Assembly (NCBI GenBank): GCA_018969585.1
Contig: JAGWYB010000007.1
Location: 1-47,912 of the forward strand
Reading direction: 5' to 3'
Length of the DNA stretch: 47,912 nt
Origin: Actinomycetales bacterium
GTDB lineage: Bacteria > Actinomycetota > Actinomycetes > Nanopelagicales > Nanopelagicaceae
The notes under the pieces are model-generated. The model was given only the letters and a program-made list of their open reading frames with translations, was not told the origin of the DNA and ran no database searches. Positions 41,277 through 47,912 of the stretch are shown one piece after another (position 1 is the first letter of the stretch; the number at the start of each line of letters is the position of its first letter). Both the position numbers and the translations under genes were made by a program.

Positions 41277-44200
41277 AAAGACTTCAGCGATTAACGCTTT
41301 CTGCTCTTCCTCGTGAACATGAACGCTTCCGGTAGCTGGGCTAGCCGATGCACGGCGCGAGATACGTTTAATCGAATTTCCAGGAAGCGCCTCATTCATA
41401 GTTGCGGAGAAGAATGGCCATGGACCTTGATTCGCTGGTTCATCTTGAACCCAAAGGACTTTAGCGTTCGGGAAACGCTTTAATTCGGTAATAATCTCTT
41501 CAGTTGGAAGTGGATATAACTGTTCCAATCTTGCAATTGCCGTCTTCTTATCGCCCCGCTTTGCTCTTTCTCCGACTAACTCCCAATAAATTTTTCCGCT
41601 ACATAAAATCAATCGCTCCACGTTATTTATTTCGGCGGAACTTTCCTTAATGAATGGTTGGAAGTTTCCACTTGTAAAGTCACTTAATTGTGATGCAGCT
41701 GCTTTAAGACGGAGCATCGATTTAGGTTCAAAAACGATTAGCGGCTTTCTAGCTGGATTCTTTATCTGCCATCGAAGTAAGTGGAAGAAAGATGCGGCTG
41801 AAGAAGGCTGGGCAACAGTCATATTATTTTCGGCACAGAGCGTTAAGAATCTCTCAATTCTTCCCGAGGAGTGATCAGGTCCTTGACCTTCAAAACCATG
41901 TGGAAGAAGTAAAACTAGCGAGGTTCGTTCTCCCCATTTTTGCAGTGAGGAAGAGATGAACTCATCGATTATGGTCTGGGCGCCATTTGCAAAATCCCCA
42001 AACTGTCCTTCCCATAGAACTAACGCATCATCTCGTTGCAACGAGTAACCATGTTCGAAACCCATCGCTGCGTACTCGGAAAGGAGTGAATCCACTACAA
42101 AGAATTGGTTGTTATCTTCAATTAGCGCGCGCAGCGGAAGCCATTCACTGCCATCGTTATGATCTCTAATTACCGCATGACGATTTGAGAAGGTTCCTCT
42201 ACCAACATCTTGGCCGGCGATTCGAACGGGATGGCCTTCTAGCAGCAACGAACCAAACGCCAACATCTCGCCGCCGGACCAATCAATAGTGCCATCATCT
42301 AACATCGAGACGCGGCGCTGGAGTTGTGGCAAGAGTTTGGGATGTACTTTGAAATTTTCAGGAATTGCAACCTGAGTGGCTGCAATTTTGCGCGCTACCG
42401 ATTCAGATATTGCGGTATTTGTAGTTCGAGGATCAGCCTCTTGAAGTTGGTCGAACTCTGGCTTTTCTGGCATCTTGTCATGAACTGTTGCAAATATTCC
42501 TTCAAGTTGGGTCTGGAATTCTTTAGCGATGCCATCTGCTTCCTCTTGAGTGATGTCACCACGACCAACGAGCGCTTCAGCATAAAGAACTCGAGTGGTG
42601 CGCTTTGAATCAATCATTTGGTACATGCGCGGCTGGGTAAAACTTGGTTCATCACCTTCGTTGTGACCGCGGCGGCGGTAACAGACCATGTCGATGATGA
42701 CATCTTTATGGAATGTTTGGCGATACTCGAAAGCTACTCGCGCAACTCGAACACAAGCCTCTGGGTCATCGCCATTCACGTGAAAAACCGGAGCTTGAAT
42801 CATTTTTGCCACATCGGTTGCATATCTTGAAGAGCGGGCAGATTCTGGCGAGGTGGTGAATCCCACTTGGTTATTAATTACAACATGGATAGTGCCGCCA
42901 GTTTTATATCCGCGCAGTTGAGACATATTGAGCGTTTCAGCAACTACCCCTTGTCCAGCAAAAGCAGCATCACCATGAATCAATACCGGAAGAATTGAAA
43001 ATGCGTTTAGAACATTCTTCTTATCTTGCTTGGCGCGGACAATGCCTTCCAGAACTGGATTTACCGCCTCGAGATGCGAGGGATTAGCCGCCAAATAAAT
43101 CTTTGTTTTCTCACCTGTTTCAGTAACAAAATCCCCATAAGTTCCGAGATGATATTTAACATCGCCGGAGCCCTGTACCGAATTTGCCTGATAGTGTCCT
43201 TCGAACTCTTGGAATATCTGGCCATAAGATTTTCCAGCAACATTGGCAAGTACATTTAACCGACCTCGATGGGGCATGCCGATACAAACTTCATCAAGTT
43301 TTGCTTTCGCCGCATAGCGGGCGATTGTGTCGAGAAGTGGAATTACAGATTCGCCACCTTCGAGTGAGAAGCGCTTCTGACCAACAAACTTAGTGTGTAG
43401 AAAAGTCTCAAATGCTTCTGCAGAATTTAGTTTGCGCAGAATTCGAAGCTGTTCTTCTCGCGGGAAGAAGGGTGAGCCAACTTCTACTTGATTTTGAATC
43501 CAATGTCGCTCTTCCGGAGTCTCGATATACATGTATTCCACACCGATAGAGCGGCAATACGAATCGCGCAACGTGCCTAAGATATTTCGAAGTTTTGCAG
43601 AATTTCTGCCGCCAAAGCCACCGGTGGCAAAGTCTCGATCAAGATCCCAGAGCGTAAGTCCATGGGTAACAACATCTAAGTCAGCGTGTGTGCGTTGCTG
43701 ATATTCCAACGGATCAATGTCAGCCATCAAGTGGCCAAAGGTTCGATAGGCGCTAATTAACTGTTGAATGCGCGCTTCTTTGCTAAGACTTACTTGGCTA
43801 TCGAAGTGGACATCAGCGTGCCAACGAATCGGAACATATGGAATACGCAGCGCGGCAAAGATTTCGTCATAGAAACCATCTTCGCCAAGCAATATTTCAT
43901 GAACACGACGTAAGAAATCTCCAGATTGTGCACCTTGGATAACGCGGTGGTCGTAAGTCGAAGTAAGAGTTACTACTTTAGAGATTGCAAGTCGGGCAAT
44001 TGTTTCTTCACTCGCGCCCTGGAATTCGGCGGGATAATCCATTGCTCCTACGCCAAGAATCAAACCTTGACCTTGAACTAACCGGGGAACAGAGTGAACT
44101 GTGCCGATCGTTCCAGGATTTGTTAACGAGCAGGTTGTTCCAGCGAAATCCTCTACGGTGAGCGCGCCCTGTCGAGCTTTCTTTACTAAGGATTCGTAGG

Positions 44201-45011
44201 TAGACCAGAACTGGCCAAAATCGAGCGACTCGCAACCTTTTATAGAGGGTACAAGTAGTTGTCGCGAACCATCTTCTTTAGCTAGATCAATCGCTATTCC
44301 AAGATTTATATGCTCGGGGAATCCAACGGCAGGTTTGCCATCTTGTTCTGTAAAAAATACATTCATTTCTGGCATCTCGCGCAAAGCTCGGATCATTGCG
44401 TAGCCAATAATGTGAGTGAAGGAGACTTTGCCACCGCGGGCTCGTTTTAGGTGATTATTAATTACCGTTCGATTATCAATCATTAATTTTGCAGGGATTG
44501 CTCTAACACTTGTTGCAGTTGGTACCGAGAGCGATGCCTCCATACTTGCTACAACGCGACTGGCAACTCCACGTAACGGTTCTACTCGCGCTGCGCTTGG
44601 TGTGCTTATCTCTTTGACGGGGCGAGCAATTGGCTGGGCGGGAGTTGGTGAACTCAACTTTGCTTGTCGAACGACAGGTTGATTTCTCTGATTTTCGCTA
44701 TTTACATTATTGATTGTTACATTATTGATTGGAGCGTTAACTTGGTTAGAACTTTCTAACTTCACTTCACTATTTGTAATTGTTGGTGGAGCGGTGCGCT
44801 GTTCTCGCTTTGGAACGGGTGGCACGCCAGCAGCAAGACCATTTGATCCATTAGCACCATTAGTTCCCGGCTTATATCCGGCAAAGAATGCTCGCCACTT
44901 TTCATCAATTGAATTTGGATCGCGGAGGTACTGTTCATACATCTCATCGACTAACCATTCATTGGGGCCAAAGGAGCCACCAAATTTATTGTCGGGAGTC
45001 ATACCTGCCAC
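41268..45011 (-). CDS. kgd: Multifunctional 2-oxoglutarate dehydrogenase/decarboxylase (E1 with fused E2 domain)
   Basis: 1247 residues. The N-terminus (FGPNEWLVDEMYEQYLRDPNSIDEKWRAFF) is the E1 start helix; a Pro/Asn linker (about 45-155) precedes an E2-type catalytic domain with TYDHRVIQGAQSGDFLRR; the E1 part from about 415 includes GMPHRGRLNVLAN, HGDAAFAGQGVVAET and the C-terminal domain. This fusion is diagnostic of actinobacterial Kgd. The thiamine-dependent decarboxylase feeds succinyl-CoA/semialdehyde in the TCA cycle. GTG 45011 has TAGGCT (45025-45020) 8 nt upstream. A 15-bp repeat at 44702-44731 duplicates NNVTI in the linker. Confidence 0.96.
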   Translation of the reverse strand: MAGMTPDNKFGGSFGPNEWLVDEMYEQYLRDPNSIDEKWRAFFAGYKPGTNGANGSNGLAAGVPPVPKREQRTAPPTITNSEVKLESSNQVNAPINNVTINNVNSENQRNQPVVRQAKLSSPTPAQPIARPVKEISTPSAARVEPLRGVASRVVASMEASLSVPTATSVRAIPAKLMIDNRTVINNHLKRARGGKVSFTHIIGYAMIRALREMPEMNVFFTEQDGKPAVGFPEHINLGIAIDLAKEDGSRQLLVPSIKGCESLDFGQFWSTYESLVKKARQGALTVEDFAGTTCSLTNPGTIGTVHSVPRLVQGQGLILGVGAMDYPAEFQGASEETIARLAISKVVTLTSTYDHRVIQGAQSGDFLRRVHEILLGEDGFYDEIFAALRIPYVPIRWHADVHFDSQVSLSKEARIQQLISAYRTFGHLMADIDPLEYQQRTHADLDVVTHGLTLWDLDRDFATGGFGGRNSAKLRNILGTLRDSYCRSIGVEYMYIETPEERHWIQNQVEVGSPFFPREEQLRILRKLNSAEAFETFLHTKFVGQKRFSLEGGESVIPLLDTIARYAAKAKLDEVCIGMPHRGRLNVLANVAGKSYGQIFQEFEGHYQANSVQGSGDVKYHLGTYGDFVTETGEKTKIYLAANPSHLEAVNPVLEGIVRAKQDKKNVLNAFSILPVLIHGDAAFAGQGVVAETLNMSQLRGYKTGGTIHVVINNQVGFTTSPESARSSRYATDVAKMIQAPVFHVNGDDPEACVRVARVAFEYRQTFHKDVIIDMVCYRRRGHNEGDEPSFTQPRMYQMIDSKRTTRVLYAEALVGRGDITQEEADGIAKEFQTQLEGIFATVHDKMPEKPEFDQLQEADPRTTNTAISESVARKIAATQVAIPENFKVHPKLLPQLQRRVSMLDDGTIDWSGGEMLAFGSLLLEGHPVRIAGQDVGRGTFSNRHAVIRDHNDGSEWLPLRALIEDNNQFFVVDSLLSEYAAMGFEHGYSLQRDDALVLWEGQFGDFANGAQTIIDEFISSSLQKWGERTSLVLLLPHGFEGQGPDHSSGRIERFLTLCAENNMTVAQPSSAASFFHLLRWQIKNPARKPLIVFEPKSMLRLKAAASQLSDFTSGNFQPFIKESSAEINNVERLILCSGKIYWELVGERAKRGDKKTAIARLEQLYPLPTEEIITELKRFPNAKVLWVQDEPANQGPWPFFSATMNEALPGNSIKRISRRASASPATGSVHVHEEEQKALIAEVFGN
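44702..44731 (-). repeat. 15-bp perfect in-frame tandem repeat in kgd
   Basis: TTACATTATTGATTG twice on the plus strand. In kgd it doubles the five residues INNVT in the flexible linker. Confidence 0.9.
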
Positions 45012-45069
45012 AGAAAGTAAGCCTATCTGCGTGCGAGCGATTCATTCCACCGAAATCTGCTCGTTTCAT

Positions 45070-45146
45070 TGGGGTGAGCGACGGGGGTCGAACCCGCGAC
45101 ATCCCGGACCACAACCGGGTGCTCTACCAGCTGAGCTACGCCCACC
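45070..45146 (-). tRNA. tRNA-His (GUG)
   Basis: Anticodon GTG in loop TTGTGGT, stem CCCGG/CCGGG. The encoded G-1 at 45146 pairs with C73 (45073), the tRNA-His identity feature, and CCA is encoded (45072-45070). Acceptor GTGGGCG/CGCTCAC. A -10-like TAGAAT (45169-45164) lies upstream on the minus strand. Confidence 0.97.
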
Positions 45147-45186
45147 ATTTTCTTGCAGAGCAAATTCTATCGGATGAAAACGCTCC

Positions 45187-45261
45187 GTGCTCCTAGCACC
45201 CTTGTGCAGCCGCGCGCTCTGTAGTTTTTCAACAATTGATATGGAGCACTTCTAGCGCTCC
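45187..45261 (+). promoter_or_regulatory. Inverted repeats upstream of the Tad operon
   Basis: GTGCT-CCT-AGCAC (45187-45199) and GGAGCAC...GCGCTCC (45243-45261). GGAGCAC is also the complement of GTGCTCC in the first element. TATCGT (45271-45276) or the TAGAT that follows it are candidate -10s for cpaF. A regulatory role is inferred. Confidence 0.35.
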
Positions 45262-45287
45262 TTGGCGATTTATCGTAGATAACGGCT

Positions 45288-46274
45288 GTGAACGAAGCTA
45301 ACGAATCTGACCATTATGGTCCGCTTCAACAATTCTTAAGCGATCCAGATGTTGAGGAGATTTGGATTAATTCACCACAAAGAATTTTCGTTGCAAAGAG
45401 AGGTCGAAGCCAGCTAACAAACTTGGTGCTTGATTCCCAGCAAATCCAATCTCTAATGGATCGAATTCTTCTCTGGAGTGGAAGACGGATAGACCTCTCT
45501 CAACCCTTTGTTGATGCCAGGCTCCCTGACGGTAGCCGTCTTCACATTGCAATCCCCGAAGTAACGGCGGAACACTGGGCGATAAATATCAGGAAACATC
45601 TATATCGTGGAAAGTCCTTATCTGATTTAGCGGATCTTTGCGTTATGAGTAACGAAATTGCTGAGTTCTTAAAAGCTCAAGTTTATGAGAGAAGAAATAT
45701 TTTAGTTAGCGGTTCAACTCAAGCTGGAAAGACAACTCTACTAAACGCGCTAACGAGTGCAATTCCCGTCGAAGAGCGGGTGATTACGATTGAAGAGGTA
45801 TTTGAATTGAAACCTCGCTTACCTGATTGCATAGCAATGCAGACAAGAGGTGCAAATTTTGAAGGATTTGGTGAGATAAGTATCCGTCGTTTAATCAAAG
45901 AGGCGCTTCGTATGCGCCCCTCTAGGTTGGTCATAGGGGAGATTCGCGAAGCAGAGTCGCTCGACCTTTTAATTGCCTTAAATTCCGGTATTCCAGGTAT
46001 GGCAACAATTCACGCCAATTCGGCTCGAGAAGGTTTGAGAAAGCTTCAAACTCTTCCTCTACTCGCCGGCGAAAACATCACACAAGACTTCCTTACTCCT
46101 ACAGTGGCACAAGCTATCGACCTAGTTGTACACCTTGGAATTGACCAGGATGGAGCCAGAAGAATTCGCCAACTGCTTAAAGTTGGTCAACGTATCGAAG
46201 AAAATGTAATCGAAACTGAATTACTTTTTGAATGGGATGGCGCCACTTATCAGCGGGGAATAGGTGTTTATTGA
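45288..46274 (+). CDS. Tad/Flp pilus secretion ATPase, CpaF/TadA family
   Basis: 328 residues. An N-terminal domain (SDHYGPLQQFLSDPDVEEIWINSP) is followed by Walker A SGSTQAGKTTLLNAL, the Asp box ERVITIEEVFEL, Walker B PSRLVIGEIREAESLDLLIALNSG, and MATIHANSAREGLRKLQ with the His box. The short N-terminus is usual for actinobacterial CpaF-like ATPases. It powers assembly of a Flp-type pilus or related surface structure. Starts at a GTG. Overlaps tadB by 4 bp. Confidence 0.92.
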   Translation: MNEANESDHYGPLQQFLSDPDVEEIWINSPQRIFVAKRGRSQLTNLVLDSQQIQSLMDRILLWSGRRIDLSQPFVDARLPDGSRLHIAIPEVTAEHWAINIRKHLYRGKSLSDLADLCVMSNEIAEFLKAQVYERRNILVSGSTQAGKTTLLNALTSAIPVEERVITIEEVFELKPRLPDCIAMQTRGANFEGFGEISIRRLIKEALRMRPSRLVIGEIREAESLDLLIALNSGIPGMATIHANSAREGLRKLQTLPLLAGENITQDFLTPTVAQAIDLVVHLGIDQDGARRIRQLLKVGQRIEENVIETELLFEWDGATYQRGIGVY

Positions 46275-47161
46275 AATTCATATCATCGATAAGCCCACTT
46301 TTTGCTCCAATATTTATCGCGCTTTTTGCAGCAACACTTACATTTTTCGGTTGGCGATTGCTCGATACCCATCACTCCGCTTTCCGTAGGGCGATTAATC
46401 GCTCACCTTTTCGAAACTTACGAAGTATTCGTGAAATATTGAGTATGACTATTGTCTTCATCTCAACATATTTGTTTACCTTGGTAATAACAACTTCAAT
46501 AGAGATTAGTTTTTCAATTGCAATCTTAGGTTCGACTCTTCCCTTTCTTATAACCAAGAGAAAAATTCGAATTTTGGAACGTTTAAAAGAGAGAGCTTGG
46601 CCAGAAGCTATCGATAACATCGTGTCTGCCCTGCTTGCCGGAAATTCAATTTCTGAGGCGATTACCTCTCTCGCCGAAACTGCTCCGGCGCCTCTTCGAT
46701 CACATTTTGCAAGAGTCGCCGAGAAAGTTCGTTCAGGAACGCAGCTCGAAAAAGCGTTAAGTGAAGAGTCCGAATTCCTAAATAGTTCGACTGCGGATCA
46801 GACACTGATTTCGTTGCAACTAGCGAAAGAGTTTGGTGGGCGAGATGTGACAAATACTTTGCGACTTCTAGCCAACTTCCTCAGAGACCAAGACGAATCG
46901 ATCGAAGAGATTGAAACAAAATTTGGATGGGTTAGAAACTCCGCAATTTTAGGCGCGCTTGCACCTTGGCTTTTACTGGCCTTGCTTTCTACCCAACGGA
47001 ATACAGTTGAGGCCTACCAAACCAGTGGTGGGAAAATCGTTTTATCAATTGGCGTAATTGCAACTGCAATCGCCTACCTTTTGATGGATCGAATATCTGC
47101 GATGCCGAAACCGCCGCGGATCAAAGCGCTAAACCAAATAAGTGCGTTAGGCCTGAAATGA
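46271..47161 (+). CDS. Tad pilus membrane platform protein, TadB family
   Basis: About 296 residues. Membrane helices lie at the N-terminus (SISPLFAPIFIALFAATLTFFGW), in the second hydrophobic block (IVFISTYLFTLVITTSIEI), and at the C-terminus (SAILGALAPWLLLALLS, IVLSIGVIATAIAYLLMD). The central T2SSF domain has ALLAGNSISEAITSLAETAPAPLR and GGRDVTNTLRLLANFLRDQDESIEEIE. A TTG start at 46271 overlaps the cpaF stop (TTGA); the frame opens at ATG 46232, inside cpaF. It overlaps tadC by 4 bp. Confidence 0.85.
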   Translation: MKFISSISPLFAPIFIALFAATLTFFGWRLLDTHHSAFRRAINRSPFRNLRSIREILSMTIVFISTYLFTLVITTSIEISFSIAILGSTLPFLITKRKIRILERLKERAWPEAIDNIVSALLAGNSISEAITSLAETAPAPLRSHFARVAEKVRSGTQLEKALSEESEFLNSSTADQTLISLQLAKEFGGRDVTNTLRLLANFLRDQDESIEEIETKFGWVRNSAILGALAPWLLLALLSTQRNTVEAYQTSGGKIVLSIGVIATAIAYLLMDRISAMPKPPRIKALNQISALGLK

Positions 47162-47901
47162 ATTCGATGAGCCTTGAATCAGCGCCGCATTACCTAATTT
47201 TTCTCGCAATCGCACCTTTACTTGTAACTGGTATCTGGATTATTGCAAGTGAAACTGTAATAAGTACGGGTTTCAAATTGAAACTAAGCGTAAGAGAGAT
47301 CGAGAAAAGATTTCTTTGGCTAGCCGTTTTTACATTATCCGCAATATCTTTTGCGCTCGCTTATTGGAAAATTGCAAAAGTTCCGATTATTACTCTCACG
47401 GCTCTAATTTCAGCTTTCACTATTTTGCATTTAAATCGCAAAAATAGTGAGCGTGAGGTTGAAAAGAGAAGACTCGAAGCAGAGTTACCGATAATGATTC
47501 AGTATCTAGTTTTGATAATTTCAGCGGGAGTATCGCCAATCAAGGCAATGCAGGTTTTCTCGCAAAGAACTGATTCACTAATCTCTACCAAAGTTCGCAA
47601 AGTTGTTGAAAAAATAATTAGCGGATCAGCGTTTTCCTCTGCAGTAGATGAATTTATTCGAGAGACAAATACGCCGGGATCAAGAAGATTTGGAAATACT
47701 CTGATTATCGCGATGGAACGAGGCTCGCCATTAATTCCAATATTGACCGCCCTCGTGCGCGATTGTCGTTTAGATGCAAAAAATGGGATTTTACGAAAAG
47801 CTGGAAGATCCGAGATTCTCTTGATGGTGCCGGTCGTATTTCTTTTGCTACCCATCTCAGTTCTATTTGCGCTCTTCCCATCGCTTTCGCAGTTACGATA
47901 A
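47158..47901 (+). CDS. Tad pilus membrane platform protein, TadC family
   Basis: 247 residues. Hydrophobic helices near 10-30, 50-65, 70-85, 115-130 and 220-240; a T2SSF domain with LPIMIQYLVLIISAGVSPIKAMQVF and FGNTLIIAMERGSPLIPIL. It starts at ATG 47158, overlapping tadB. In Tad loci, pilin and TadE-like genes usually follow, beyond the window end. Confidence 0.85.
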   Translation: MNSMSLESAPHYLIFLAIAPLLVTGIWIIASETVISTGFKLKLSVREIEKRFLWLAVFTLSAISFALAYWKIAKVPIITLTALISAFTILHLNRKNSEREVEKRRLEAELPIMIQYLVLIISAGVSPIKAMQVFSQRTDSLISTKVRKVVEKIISGSAFSSAVDEFIRETNTPGSRRFGNTLIIAMERGSPLIPILTALVRDCRLDAKNGILRKAGRSEILLMVPVVFLLLPISVLFALFPSLSQLR

Positions 47902-47912
47902 TCCAAAAGGGC

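Overview
The window is a gene-dense chromosomal segment of a low-to-mid GC member of the Actinomycetota. Class markers are a WhiB7-like regulator, nickel superoxide dismutase with its SodX peptidase, a fused E1/E2 2-oxoglutarate dehydrogenase (Kgd), UPF0182, a SigR/RsrA-type pair, DUF3817, DUF4307 and DUF6542 proteins, and an initiator tRNA with a C1:U72 mismatch. Very short intergenic gaps, stop/start overlaps, AT-rich codons and many apparently leaderless genes point to a streamlined genome, most like the freshwater acI lineage (Nanopelagicales). That placement is inference; no 16S gene is present.

Layout. (1) 1-2662: a partial MFS exporter diverges from a DrrA/DrrB-type ABC exporter. (2) 2666-16334: a housekeeping block: greA, DUF4307, a small membrane protein, SURF1, DUF3817, a Z-prenyl diphosphate synthase, phoH2, a secreted transglycosylase, class I fumarase, xseB, xseA, ispH, a DUF6542 protein, rmuC, ychF, typA. 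From memory, the order of many of these matches Mycobacterium tuberculosis Rv1080c-Rv1112. (3) 16388-17427: a two-gene pair resembling actinophage recombination/accessory proteins. (4) 17431-30950: an EEP nuclease, nudC, uvrD2, a leader ORF plus attenuator, whiB7, an ABC1 kinase, a ThiF/TOMM-like protein, a DUF5679 zinc ribbon, a YgjP-type peptidase, a putative structured RNA, a DUF2342 protein, a small membrane protein, a PDZ/Lon protease and UPF0182. This resembles the Rv3193c-Rv3199c neighbourhood. (5) 31021-31097: initiator tRNA. (6) 31105-37436: a minus-strand operon aroA-rsgA-hisN-copA-terC, divergent from an SRAP gene, then sigR-rsrA (compare Rv3221A-Rv3228). (7) 39319-41245: a YhhQ-like transporter, an FlK-like thioesterase, and divergent sodN/sodX. 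(8) 41268-45146: kgd and tRNA-His. (9) 45288-47901: the cpaF-tadB-tadC start of a Tad/Flp pilus locus that runs off the end.

Regulation. About a dozen genes have a TAnnnT-like -10 box ending 6-7 nt before the start codon, which predicts leaderless transcripts. The most notable locus is whiB7: a promoter with an AT-rich tract upstream of its -35, a 51-codon leader ORF, and a strong terminator hairpin before whiB7. This has the architecture expected for translation-coupled attenuation. A second notable element is a plus-strand RNA-like structure at 25103-25208, in a gap where neither neighbour is oriented to use it. Short 13-16 bp tandem duplications recur, three of them spanning stop codons. 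No insertion sequence, CRISPR array, rRNA or integrase is visible.
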